Shown piece after piece: positions 1-8,368 of a stretch of 36,335 nt of DNA. Within the stretch, counting starts at the first letter, position 1. Each line of letters opens with the position of its first letter. The position numbers were made by a program, and so were the translations under genes. The DNA is from Bacteroidota bacterium (lineage in GTDB: Bacteria > Bacteroidota > Ignavibacteria > UBA10030 > UBA6906), in contig JAGDMK010000003.1 of assembly GCA_017860635.1 (NCBI GenBank), positions 1 to 36,335 on the forward strand. Direction: 5' to 3'. The notes under the pieces are model-generated. The model was not told the origin of the DNA and searched no databases. It saw only the letters and a list, made by a program, of their open reading frames with translations.

Positions 1-93
1 AAGCTTGCGCTAGTGCGTGCTCTCATACTCAGACAACCTGTTGTCTTCCTTCATGAGCCTCCATCAGGGCTTGACCCAGAGGCTGCGTCCTAA
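1..93 (+). pseudogene. C-terminal fragment of an ABC transporter ATP-binding protein, truncated by a stop just after the D-loop
   Basis: Frame 1 reads KLALVRALILRQPVVFLHEPPSGLDPEAAS*. This resembles the Walker B/D-loop region (LDEPTSGLDP) but has D->H in Walker B and an immediate TAA. Confidence 0.6.
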
Positions 94-147
94 TTGAGGA
101 ATGACTCTACACCGGGAAACATCAAAAGAGCCTAAGGAATACATCGC

Positions 148-876
148 ATGGAAATAAATTCGGATTCACGCAAGAACACGGCAAGACTTGCCGGCTTGAT
201 CTATCTTATTTGGACCATCACGGGCCTCTTTGCCATGTTCTATGTACCCTCACAAATCAACATGGAGGGTGATGCGGCTGCGACGGCCCAGAATATCCTG
301 TCCAATGAATTGCTATTTCGAACCAGCATAGTCAATGATATTCTCAGTGGCACCCTCTGGGTGATTATGGTATTGGTCTTCTATCGATTGTTCATACAAG
401 TGGACGTGTTCCAGGCCAGAATTCTGGTTGCATTGGTGATTGTGCAAATTCCGACCGTTTTTTTTATGGGGGCCCTCAATGTTACTTCGCTTATGATTTT
501 GAAAGGCGAAATACTGAAAACATTTGAACTTGCTCAAAGACAAGATTTGGCAATGCTCCTACTTAAGATTAATGATTACGGGGTTGCGATATTAGAAGCA
601 TTCTGGGGGCTTTGGCTCTTCCCGCTAACGATCCTTGTCTACAGATCCCGTTTTCTACCACGCTTTCTCAGTGTTTGGCTGTTCACCACCGGTTTTTTCT
701 ATCTGATCTTGAGTCTTACGGACATAATGCTGCCTCAATACAGAGATATGATTCTCAAAAGCCCGATCGCGTTGCCGGTCGAACTTGGAGAGGTTGCGTT
801 TATGTTGTGGCTTCTGATCAAGGGCGCAAAGGTGGACCCGATGAATGACTTGGTGTCCTCGTCACCGGGTCGGTAG
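148..876 (+). CDS. DUF4386 family multi-pass membrane protein
   Basis: 242 aa, several hydrophobic helices, and DUF4386-like motifs (N-terminal ARLAGLIYL; NDYGVAILEAFWGLWLFPL). Confidence 0.75.
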   Translation: MEINSDSRKNTARLAGLIYLIWTITGLFAMFYVPSQINMEGDAAATAQNILSNELLFRTSIVNDILSGTLWVIMVLVFYRLFIQVDVFQARILVALVIVQIPTVFFMGALNVTSLMILKGEILKTFELAQRQDLAMLLLKINDYGVAILEAFWGLWLFPLTILVYRSRFLPRFLSVWLFTTGFFYLILSLTDIMLPQYRDMILKSPIALPVELGEVAFMLWLLIKGAKVDPMNDLVSSSPGR

Positions 877-907
877 GCTGCGTTGCAAGCGTTTGACAAA
901 ATCGGAG

Positions 908-2149
908 TCAGGCGGGTTGGAGCACGATTCGGGTCAGCTCGGGGGGGCAGTTCAATCGCACGGGGATCCCGACGGTTCCGATACCCCGGGACACATACAT
1001 CTGTGTGTTTCCCGCCCGGTATTTTCCCCAGACGTAGGGAGATGCCATGGCGGCCGGTGTGAATGTCGTATCCGCAAACTTCCCGAACACAATTTGTCCG
1101 CCGTGCGTGTGACCGCTGAGCACGACGTCGATACCCCGTGAGGATATCTCCTCGAGGAAATAGGGACGGTGGCACATCAGAACCGTTGGTCCCAGTTCGG
1201 GGACCTTGGAGAGCGCGGTGTCGAGGCGGCGGAGTGCCGCGTTCGCATTGCCGACATCATCAATCCCCAGCAGACGCAGAGACGAACCGCCGCGCCGTAT
1301 GGTCACGCCTTCATCGCGAAGGATGCGCACGCCGGCCTGCGTGGCGATTTCCGCAACCTGGTCCGGCTCGCGGCTGTAGAAGTCATGGTTTCCCAGAACC
1401 CCGAACGCTCCGTCCTTTGAACGCAGTCCGCTGAATGCCTCGGCGAACGGGAGCACCTCATCGGGCATCCCGTTCACAATGTCGCCGCCCACGACGATCA
1501 GGTCCACATCCATGCCATTGAGCATGCGCACGTACTCAAGCATCTCCTTCTTCATCATGTACATGCTGGAGTGTACGTCGGTCACGAGTCCGATGGTGTA
1601 TCCTGAGAACTCCGGCGGCAATCCGGGCACCCGCAGCGTTGACTCATTGATCTCACAGTCGTGATTTCCGACAACCATTCCGTAGGCCAATCCTCCGAAC
1701 GAGGCTGCTGTAAGTCCGTACACGCTGCGCCGCAGGAAGACGCGGCGTGACTGGTCGAAGCGCTGAACCGAGGGATGCGCGGCAAGGGTCGCTGCACCTT
1801 CCCGGGTCGCCGGGATCCGCTTCAACCCTGCCCAGAGCCCCTTGAACGGGAGTTTCAGCAACGCCATGACGAGAAGAGTAATGGCCACCACGGACGATGC
1901 GGCATGCCACCAATAGAATGGATAGATAGCCGAATAGACAAACCAATCCGGAAACGCAACGCCTCGCAGTCGGACGATCGCAACAACAAGGAGAGCGGCG
2001 TTGAACACCAGAAACAGAATGAGAACCGGAATGCGGATACGGGCGATGAAACCGGGACGGTCCTTGGACCACCTCCAGAACCTGTGCAGCAGGTACGCCT
2101 GAAGGGCGATGAGGAGTATCGTCGGTATGATTCTGAAGGCCATGGGCAT
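908..2149 (-). CDS. Membrane-anchored metallophosphoesterase (YkuE/YaeI-like)
   Basis: N-terminal TM helices, then the calcineurin-like motifs TDVHSS, GGDIVNG, GNHDFYS, CHRP and SGHTHGGQ. The start is trimmed from the ORF track to MPMAFR at 2149. Confidence 0.88.
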   Translation of the reverse strand: MPMAFRIIPTILLIALQAYLLHRFWRWSKDRPGFIARIRIPVLILFLVFNAALLVVAIVRLRGVAFPDWFVYSAIYPFYWWHAASSVVAITLLVMALLKLPFKGLWAGLKRIPATREGAATLAAHPSVQRFDQSRRVFLRRSVYGLTAASFGGLAYGMVVGNHDCEINESTLRVPGLPPEFSGYTIGLVTDVHSSMYMMKKEMLEYVRMLNGMDVDLIVVGGDIVNGMPDEVLPFAEAFSGLRSKDGAFGVLGNHDFYSREPDQVAEIATQAGVRILRDEGVTIRRGGSSLRLLGIDDVGNANAALRRLDTALSKVPELGPTVLMCHRPYFLEEISSRGIDVVLSGHTHGGQIVFGKFADTTFTPAAMASPYVWGKYRAGNTQMYVSRGIGTVGIPVRLNCPPELTRIVLQPA

Positions 2150-2284
2150 AAAGTCGATATAATATTGTAACGCCGGGAAGCACTGTGAAGTTTCAGGGAT
2201 GCCAGGTCTGGGAGCCGGTCCGGCAGGGGGCAGCCGGTTTTCGCCAAAACGCGCTATTCCAAGCAGCGAAGGGTACGGGGCGAC

Positions 2285-2313
2285 TTGTGAGTCAGGCGCC
2301 TCTTCGTTATATT
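2285..2313 (+). promoter_or_regulatory. Putative promoter TTGTGA-N17-TATATT for the PASTA protein/rpe operon
   Basis: -35-like 2285-2290, 17 nt spacer, TATATT 2308-2313, 11 nt before the ATG at 2325. Confidence 0.5.
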
Positions 2314-2324
2314 GCAATGAAATC

Positions 2325-3116
2325 ATGACTCCGCTCGCATCATCCCTTGCCAATTGGTCCCGTGGCTCCTTCGCCAGGCGTCTCCTCGTCGCGGGAGGCA
2401 TACTCATCGGCCTCTTCGTCCTCATGAACTACATCGTCCTCCCGTTGTATGTCAATCATGCGGGCCGCGTGACCGTCCCTGTCGTTGTCGGAATGCAGAA
2501 GGAAGAGGCCTTCAAGGTCATCGAAGACGCCGGGCTTCGGGTAGTGGAGGCCGGAACACGTCCTGATCCGGAACACCCGATTGGCGTCATCGTGCAGCAA
2601 AATCCGGCCGGCTCTGTAGTGGTCAAAGAGGGGCGCCGGATCTATCTGACCGTGAGCGGAGGCGAGGTGCAGGTGCTGGTGCCATCACTCCGCGGACGCT
2701 CGCTGCGTGACGCCCGCTTTGCTCTTGAACGGAACGGTCTCAGGCTGGGCGGAGTCGGGTTTGACACATCCGACACATATCCTGAAAACACGATCATCGC
2801 ACAGTCGGTCGGTGCCGATTCGAGGGTTTCCAGAGGGACCACGGTAAACATCACCGTGAGCAAAGGGCGACGCCTGAGTGCATCGGAAGTCCCTCTTGTC
2901 ATCGGCAAAACCCTCGGTGAGGCAGAATCCATCCTGGATGCCGCCGGGCTGCGCATTGGTGTTGTCACCTACCAGCCGAGTTTCGATCTCGTCCCGAACA
3001 CCGTCGTCGACCAGTATCCGAGGCCAGGAGACGTTCTGGGAGCGGGGCAGGCCATCGACCTTTTCGTGATTAAAACCGGCAAACCTGCCGAGGAATTCGC
3101 AACTCCACCAAACTGA
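2325..3116 (+). CDS. PASTA domain-containing membrane protein (about 3 PASTA repeats)
   Basis: One TM segment followed by repeats of the form VPxxxGxxxxxAxxxLxxxGLxxG...QxPxxGxxVxxGxxIxLxVS. Confidence 0.85.
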   Translation: MTPLASSLANWSRGSFARRLLVAGGILIGLFVLMNYIVLPLYVNHAGRVTVPVVVGMQKEEAFKVIEDAGLRVVEAGTRPDPEHPIGVIVQQNPAGSVVVKEGRRIYLTVSGGEVQVLVPSLRGRSLRDARFALERNGLRLGGVGFDTSDTYPENTIIAQSVGADSRVSRGTTVNITVSKGRRLSASEVPLVIGKTLGEAESILDAAGLRIGVVTYQPSFDLVPNTVVDQYPRPGDVLGAGQAIDLFVIKTGKPAEEFATPPN

Positions 3117-3128
3117 GCTGAGAGCGGC

Positions 3129-3824
3129 ATGGTACGCATCGCCCCTTCCATACTGACATCAGATTTCGCACGCCTCGATAAGGAAGTGCATGCGTTGGAA
3201 GAAGCCGGGGCGGACTGGATCCATCTCGACGTGATGGACGGACACTTTGTGCCAAACCTGACGTTCGGGCCGCCGGTCATTGCCGCGCTCCGCAAGGTCA
3301 CCCGTCTCCCCCTGGATACGCACCTGATGATCGAGGATCCGGACCAGTGGATCGAAACGTACCGGGAAGCCGGCGCAGACGGCATCACAGTCCATGCCGA
3401 AGCCTGTCGCCATCTGCACCGGACCATCCATCACATCCGCGAGACCGGCGCCAGGGTAGGAGTCAGCCTGAATCCTGCCACGCCCTTGTCCACGCTTGAA
3501 GAAGTTCTCTCCGACGTGGATCTTGTGTTGATCATGACCGTAAACCCCGGGTTCGGGGGGCAGACATTCATTCCCGGTTCCGTCGCTCGCATCAGCCGTC
3601 TCGCGCAGACCCTGCGGGGCGTGCAAAGCGACGCCTTGATCCAGGTGGATGGAGGCATCGATGGAGAGACCGCCCGTGCAGTAGTCGCGGCTGGCGCGGA
3701 CGTGCTCGTCGCGGGCAACTACGTGTTTTCCGCACGATCGATGACCGACGCCATCGAGGCGCTCCGTCGCGCAGGCACCGAAGGCCTGAAGCAGCGTCCT
3801 GGTTCATCGTCGAAAGTCGTATAA
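3129..3824 (+). CDS. rpe: Ribulose-phosphate 3-epimerase
   Basis: APSILTSDFARL, HLDVMDGHFVPNLTFGP, HLMIEDP, MTVNPGFGGQ, QVDGGI and AGADVLVAGNYVF motifs. Confidence 0.96.
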   Translation: MVRIAPSILTSDFARLDKEVHALEEAGADWIHLDVMDGHFVPNLTFGPPVIAALRKVTRLPLDTHLMIEDPDQWIETYREAGADGITVHAEACRHLHRTIHHIRETGARVGVSLNPATPLSTLEEVLSDVDLVLIMTVNPGFGGQTFIPGSVARISRLAQTLRGVQSDALIQVDGGIDGETARAVVAAGADVLVAGNYVFSARSMTDAIEALRRAGTEGLKQRPGSSSKVV

Positions 3825-4070
3825 CGCTCCGGCTCTGCACACCTGGCACTCCGCTGCAGGGTCTCTCCTCCGTATGCCTCCCTCCCGGGACCGCTAACCC
3901 GCGCTTACCCTAACAGACGCCCCTCTTCGCCTCCACCTTCATCCCCATCCGGGCTGCATTCGCATGGATGCCGATCCGTCCGGTATCCCGTGCTCCCAGC
4001 CCGTCAGGGACCGCGGCCGTCCCTGCCAGACCGGGATACTCCTCACGGCGCCGGACCATGTTCCGCCATC

Positions 4071-4163
4071 TCCATTCCACCGCCACTCCCACCACCGCCG
4101 CCCCCACCGCCGCCGCTCCCACCACCACTACTCCCTCACCACGACTCCCTCCGCCACTACTCC
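4071..4163 (+). promoter_or_regulatory. C-rich, G-poor low-complexity tract; candidate Rho-utilisation/G4-forming intergenic element
   Basis: Dense CCA/CCG/CTCCC repetition on the + strand with very few G; the complementary strand has many GG/GGG runs. It lies between the rpe stop and the next promoter. Confidence 0.4.
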
Positions 4164-4173
4164 GAAATAGTTC

Positions 4174-4204
4174 TTGACATTAACCGCCAACAACCATACC
4201 TTTG
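4174..4204 (+). promoter_or_regulatory. Putative promoter TTGACA-N17-TACCTT(TG) for the Lrp/AsnC-glnA unit
   Basis: TTGACA 4174-4179, 17 nt spacer, TACCTTTG 4197-4204. It fits both the sigma70-type and the Bacteroidota TAnnTTTG -7 consensus. Confidence 0.65.
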
Positions 4205-4252
4205 AAGTCAATTGAGGTCGTTATCCTTACTAACTAAGGTCATCGGACAGTG

Positions 4253-4732
4253 CCCATGCTTGACGACATCGATTTGAAGATACTGGGCATCCTGCAGGAA
4301 GCGGGGCGCACGACGCGCAATGATCTGGCTGAGGCGGTCGGCCTTTCGCTCCCCTCGGTAAGCGAGCGGCTCCGCAAGCTGGAGGAAGCCAGGATCATCA
4401 CGGGGTACCATGCCATCGTGGATCACAAGCGGATGGGGAACGACATCACGTCGTTTATCGTGGTCACCATCGACTCCTCACGCCATTACAACGCCTTCCT
4501 CGAGCATGCGCAGGGGATCGACGAGATCATGGAATGTCACGCCATCACCGGCGACGGCACGCATCTGCTGAAGGTGCGCACGTGCAATACGGCTTCCCTG
4601 GAGAAACTCCTTGCGCGCATTCAGGCATGGAGCGGGGTTGTGCGGACACACACGCAGCTGGTCCTCTCCACCGCAAAAGAAACCACACGAATCAAGTTCT
4701 TTCATCCACCACAAACCACCTCGCGAGGGTAA
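4253..4732 (+). CDS. Lrp/AsnC family transcriptional regulator
   Basis: [56 protein letters not shown] is a typical AsnC-type HTH followed by a RAM-like domain. Confidence 0.93.
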   Translation, partial: PMLDDIDLKILGILQEAGRTTRNDLAEAVGLSLPSVSERLRKLEEARIITGYHAIVDHKRMGNDITSFIVVTIDSSRHYNAFLEHAQGIDEIMECHAITGDGTHLLKVRTCNTASLEKLLARIQAWSGVVRTHTQLVLSTAKETTRIKFFHPPQTTSRG

Positions 4733-4737
4733 GCTCT

Positions 4738-6171
4738 ATGGCAAAAGCAGCGGCGTCGAACGCCATCACACGCGCCATGAAACTGGTGAAGGACCAGGGT
4801 GCGACCATGATCGACTTCAAGTTCATGGATTTTCCCGGCCAGTGGCAGCACTTCTCCGTTCCGACCGTCCATCTGAAGGAGTCCAGCTTTGAAGAGGGCT
4901 TCGGCTTCGACGGCTCCAGCATCAGGGGGTGGAAAGCGATTAACGAGAGCGACATGCTGCTCGTCCCCGATGCGCAGACCGCGTTTGTGGATCACTTCAT
5001 CGAAGAAAAGACCGTGAGCTTCATCTGCGACGTGTATGACCCGATCACGAAGGAGAAGTACGAACGCTGCCCGCGCAATATCGCCCAGAAGGCGGAAGCG
5101 TTTCTCAAGTCGACGGGCATCGCCGATACCTGCTACTTCGGCGCGGAGGCGGAGTTTTTCATCTTTGATGACATCCGCTTCGACACCACCGAGCACAGCA
5201 GCTACTACCATGTGGATTCGATTGAAGGGCGCTGGAATTCGGGCAGGGAAGAAATGCCGAACCTGGGCTACAAGCCGCGCTACAAGGAAGGATACTTCCC
5301 GGTGCCGCCGACGGATCACCTGCAGGACCTGCGCAACGAGATGACGAAGAACCTGCTGGCCGTGGGGCTGCTTGTGGAAGCGCAGCATCACGAAGTCGCA
5401 ACCGCCGGACAGTCGGAAATTGACCTCCGCTTCCAGCCGCTGCTCAAGGGTGCGGATGAGATGCTCCTCTTCAAGTACATCATCAAGAACACAGCCAAGA
5501 TGCGCGGGCGCACCGTCACGTTCATGCCGAAGCCGCTCTTCGGCGATAACGGGTCCGGCATGCACGTCCACCAGAGCCTCTGGAAAGCCGGCAAGCCGCT
5601 CTTTTACGGGAACGGCTACGCCAATCTGAGTGAGATGGCGCTGCACTACATCGGCGGACTTCTGAAGCATGCTCCTGCGCTCTGCGCCATCACCAACCCG
5701 ACCACGAACTCGTACAAGCGCCTTGTGCCCGGATTCGAAGCGCCGGTCAACCTGGCATATTCACAGCGCAACCGGAGCGCGTCGGTCCGCATCCCGATGT
5801 ATTCCCCGAGCCCCAAGGCCAAACGGCTCGAGTTCAGATGTCCGGATCCCGCATGCAATCCGTATCTTGCATTCTCGGCGCTCCTGCTCGCCGGGCTCGA
5901 CGGCGTCCTCAACAAGATCGATCCGGGAGAGCCGCTGGACAAGGACATCTACGACATGGAGCCGGAGGAGCTCAAGAATGTTCCGTCCACCCCGGGATCC
6001 CTGGAAGAAGCCCTTCACGCGCTCGAACGGGATCACGACTTCCTCCTCCGGGGCGATGTCTTCACGGAGGATGTCATCGAGGCATGGATCAGCTACAAGA
6101 TGGACAAAGAGGTGAAGCCGATGGCACTGCGTCCGCATCCGTATGAGTTCGGTCTCTACTACGACGTATAG
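4738..6171 (+). CDS. glnA: Glutamine synthetase type I
   Basis: [67 protein letters not shown] and [10 protein letters not shown] conserved Tyr in [11 protein letters not shown] aligns with the GSI-beta adenylylation loop. The start is taken at 4738, not the ORF-track 4534. Confidence 0.97.
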   Translation: MAKAAASNAITRAMKLVKDQGATMIDFKFMDFPGQWQHFSVPTVHLKESSFEEGFGFDGSSIRGWKAINESDMLLVPDAQTAFVDHFIEEKTVSFICDVYDPITKEKYERCPRNIAQKAEAFLKSTGIADTCYFGAEAEFFIFDDIRFDTTEHSSYYHVDSIEGRWNSGREEMPNLGYKPRYKEGYFPVPPTDHLQDLRNEMTKNLLAVGLLVEAQHHEVATAGQSEIDLRFQPLLKGADEMLLFKYIIKNTAKMRGRTVTFMPKPLFGDNGSGMHVHQSLWKAGKPLFYGNGYANLSEMALHYIGGLLKHAPALCAITNPTTNSYKRLVPGFEAPVNLAYSQRNRSASVRIPMYSPSPKAKRLEFRCPDPACNPYLAFSALLLAGLDGVLNKIDPGEPLDKDIYDMEPEELKNVPSTPGSLEEALHALERDHDFLLRGDVFTEDVIEAWISYKMDKEVKPMALRPHPYEFGLYYDV

Positions 6172-6178
6172 GAAAAGC

Positions 6179-6214
6179 AGCGTGGCGTCCCGCTCGAACA
6201 GGGGACGCCACGCT
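6179..6214 (+). terminator. Strong hairpin downstream of glnA
   Basis: AGCGTGGCGTCCC ... GGGACGCCACGCT is a perfect 13 bp stem starting 8 nt after the stop; no clear U-run. Confidence 0.6.
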
Positions 6215-6293
6215 TCGTCACGAGCCGCCGTCCCGGGATGTAGCGGTTCGGAGCGCCGCGTCGCCGGTGCACCGCGTCCCGGGCCTCATTCGC

Positions 6294-6322
6294 TTGTTTT
6301 TCCCGCTTATTCTCGCTATGTT
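6294..6322 (+). promoter_or_regulatory. Putative promoter TTGTTT-N17-TATGTT, possibly giving a leaderless mRNA
   Basis: TATGTT at 6317-6322 lies 6 nt before the ATG at 6329. Confidence 0.5.
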
Positions 6323-6328
6323 CGCACT

Positions 6329-7111
6329 ATGGACTTCCGCTTGATCCGTTACGCCGCCGGGGAACGGGTGGCCCGCATCACACTCAATCGCGCAGACAAA
6401 CGCAACGCGCTTGACGAATCCATGGTCGGAGAGCTCACCTCCGCCTTCGCTGCCGCAGCACGCGATGCGAACATCAAAGTGGTCGTGCTTGCCGCAGCGG
6501 GCCCTGCCTTCTGCGCCGGCGCCGACATTGTGCAGATGGAACGGATGAGCACGTACGACCTGGAACAGAACCGGGCCGACTCGCTCCGCCTCGCCACGCT
6601 CTTCCGCACCATGTATGAGATCCGGAAACCGGTGATCGCGCTTGTCCATGGCCCGGCGCTGGCGGGAGGGTGTGGACTCGCGTCGGTCTGCGATTTTGTG
6701 CTGGCAGCGCGCGAGCGCGCAACGTTCGGCTATACCGAAGTGCATGCCGGCTTCGTCCCCGCGATCGTCTCGGTCTACCTTGCAAAAAGGATCGGCGAAG
6801 GCCGCGCCCGCGAATTGATCCTGCGGGGGAAGATCATCTCCGCAACGGAAGCAGAGGCCATCGGACTGATCACCGCCGCTGTGGATGACGACCAGCTGGA
6901 GACGATGGGTACGGAGCTGGTGCAGGAGCTGATTGCACAAAATAGCGCAACCGCAATGGGCATGGCCAAGGAGATGCTGGGGAAAATGAACGGCATGAAC
7001 CTGGCTGACGCCATGGACTTCGCCATCAACGTGAATGCAGCGGCCCGGATGACGGCCGACTGCAAGAAGGGCATACAGGCATTTCTGCAGAAACAAAAAC
7101 CCCAGTGGTAG
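6329..7111 (+). CDS. Enoyl-CoA hydratase/isomerase family protein
   Basis: Crotonase motifs NRADKRNALD, GPAFCAGADI and HGPALAGGCGLASVCDFVLAA. Confidence 0.92.
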   Translation: MDFRLIRYAAGERVARITLNRADKRNALDESMVGELTSAFAAAARDANIKVVVLAAAGPAFCAGADIVQMERMSTYDLEQNRADSLRLATLFRTMYEIRKPVIALVHGPALAGGCGLASVCDFVLAARERATFGYTEVHAGFVPAIVSVYLAKRIGEGRARELILRGKIISATEAEAIGLITAAVDDDQLETMGTELVQELIAQNSATAMGMAKEMLGKMNGMNLADAMDFAINVNAAARMTADCKKGIQAFLQKQKPQW

Positions 7112-7116
7112 CAGGC

Positions 7117-7644
7117 ATGCACGAACCCCTGAAGAACACGATCAGAAGCATCCCAGATTTTCCCAAGAAGGGGATCGTCTTCCGGGACATCACCACGCTG
7201 CTCAAGAATCCCGTGGCGTTCAACCTCGCTGCGGACCTCCTCTACGAACGCTACAGGGACTCCCGCATCGCGAAGGTGGTAAGCGCGGAGTCACGGGGGT
7301 ACATACTCGGATCCGTCCTTGCGTACCGCCTCCATGCAGGATTCGTCCCCGTCCGGAAGCCGGGCAAGCTTCCCGCCGAAACGATCCGTGAAGAGTACAA
7401 GCTGGAGTATGGAAGCGACGTGCTGGAGATGCACACGGATGCAGTGCAGAAAGGCGAACGCGTGCTGGTGCACGATGACCTTCTGGCGACCGGGGGCACC
7501 ATAGAAGCCACCTGCAGGCTCGTTGAACGCGCCGGCGGTGTGATCGTCGGGCTGGCGTTTCTGATCGAACTGGACTTTTTGAAGGGAAGAGACCGTCTGA
7601 AGCACTACGACGTCTTCTCGCTTATCCGGTATGAAAGCGAATGA
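7117..7644 (+). CDS. apt: Adenine phosphoribosyltransferase
   Basis: IRSIPDFPKKGIVFRDITTLL, ESRGYILGSVLAYRL, VRKPGKLP and VLVHDDLLATGGTIEA. Confidence 0.96.
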   Translation: MHEPLKNTIRSIPDFPKKGIVFRDITTLLKNPVAFNLAADLLYERYRDSRIAKVVSAESRGYILGSVLAYRLHAGFVPVRKPGKLPAETIREEYKLEYGSDVLEMHTDAVQKGERVLVHDDLLATGGTIEATCRLVERAGGVIVGLAFLIELDFLKGRDRLKHYDVFSLIRYESE

Positions 7645-7665
7645 GTCGAGGCCTCCCGTTTGGAC

Positions 7666-7698
7666 GGCGCCTGCAGTGCAGCGGGCGCCTTTTTTTTT
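7666..7698 (+). terminator. Rho-independent terminator after apt
   Basis: GGCGCC-TGCAGTGCAGCG-GGCGCC hairpin followed by a run of nine T. Confidence 0.85.
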
Positions 7699-7726
7699 GT
7701 TACCGACACAGTCGGAGGATGCTTCC

Positions 7727-8254
7727 TCAGGAAGAGCGCTGCGGAAGATGTTCGCGAAGATGACGTCGCGAGACGGCGCGTGCGGCAGTGAGGTACACGG
7801 CGGCCGTTTCTGCCAGCCGGGCGTCCGGTTCCTCTACCCCGGTCAGGTTCCAGAGGAACTCCCGGCCGAGGGCCTCAGGCAAAGCGGGACCGGTATCGCC
7901 CTCCACGCTCCGGAAGTACTCGGTGAAATGCTCTGCAAGGACTATCCGCCATTCATCAACCTGTTCGTCGCTCGCACCCTGCTCCCGCAGATGCCGGATG
8001 AATTCTCCCTCGAGCCCGTGCCGGACGGGTTCCCTCATAGGAGCATGACATGTGTCCTCGATGGCGAGGACTGCTGCAAACATGCAGCCGATCATGATCT
8101 CCCCCTCAAACTGATCGGCAACGACAGGCATCCCTTCGAGCAACGACTCGCGTAACCGGTCCACGGAGAGAATTCCGCCGCCCGACACCTCGCTCCGGAG
8201 GTGCTCGAAGAGGAGCACGCCGGTCTTTTCCGGGTTCTGTTTTCGCGCAAACAT
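7727..8254 (-). CDS. Conserved-looking hypothetical protein
   Basis: 175 aa ORF with a promoter upstream and a convergent terminator; no family recognised. Confidence 0.6.
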   Translation of the reverse strand: MFARKQNPEKTGVLLFEHLRSEVSGGGILSVDRLRESLLEGMPVVADQFEGEIMIGCMFAAVLAIEDTCHAPMREPVRHGLEGEFIRHLREQGASDEQVDEWRIVLAEHFTEYFRSVEGDTGPALPEALGREFLWNLTGVEEPDARLAETAAVYLTAARAVSRRHLREHLPQRSS

Positions 8255-8260
8255 ATCCCC

Positions 8261-8288
8261 ATAATAAAAGAGGGGAGCAGAATGTCAA
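8261..8288 (-). promoter_or_regulatory. Putative promoter TTGACA-N16-TATTAT driving the 8254..7727 gene
   Basis: On the minus strand: CCTTGACATTCTGCTCCCCTCTTTTATTATGGGGATATG; the -10 ends 6 nt before the ATG at 8254. Confidence 0.6.
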
Positions 8289-8338
8289 GGCCTCCGGATC
8301 CACTTTCTGCCGTTGCTATCCTCGTCGAATCCCCGTAG
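8282..8338 (+). CDS. Candidate 18-aa leader peptide upstream of tryptophanase (MSRPPDPLSAVAILVESP*)
   Basis: ATG at 8282 preceded by GAGGGGAGCAG (SD-like), ending Pro-TAG 29 nt before the tryptophanase ATG. Its stop codon lies in the hairpin region. Confidence 0.35.
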   Translation: MSRPPDPLSAVAILVESP

Positions 8339-8368
8339 ATTCAGGCCAGAAAGCACACGGGGATAGCA
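8314..8368 (+). promoter_or_regulatory. Candidate structured leader with mutually exclusive pairings over the tryptophanase RBS/start
   Basis: TGCTATCC (8314-8321) pairs with GGATAGCA (8361-8368). ATCCCCGT (8329-8336) pairs with ACGGGGAT (8357-8364). GAATC (8327-8331) pairs with GATTC (8338-8342). Confidence 0.45.

Noticed and set aside
1-6. Window begins exactly with a HindIII site (AAGCTT) and is fosmid-sized
   Set aside because: It may reflect cloning or contig trimming; other AAGCTT sites occur internally (about 7370 and 21950) and the right end has none. Not a biological signal.
3910-4205. Short Pro/His/Ser-rich ORFs over the C-rich tract
   Set aside because: All frames stay open because of base composition; no SD and no domain. 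Better explained as a non-coding low-complexity region.
4534-4737. N-terminal extension of glnA in the ORF track (545 aa)
   Set aside because: It overlaps the AsnC gene out of frame and has no similarity to GlnA; the true start is [17 protein letters not shown] at 4738.
4702-5670. 322-aa minus-strand ORF over glnA
   Set aside because: Antisense shadow of glnA.
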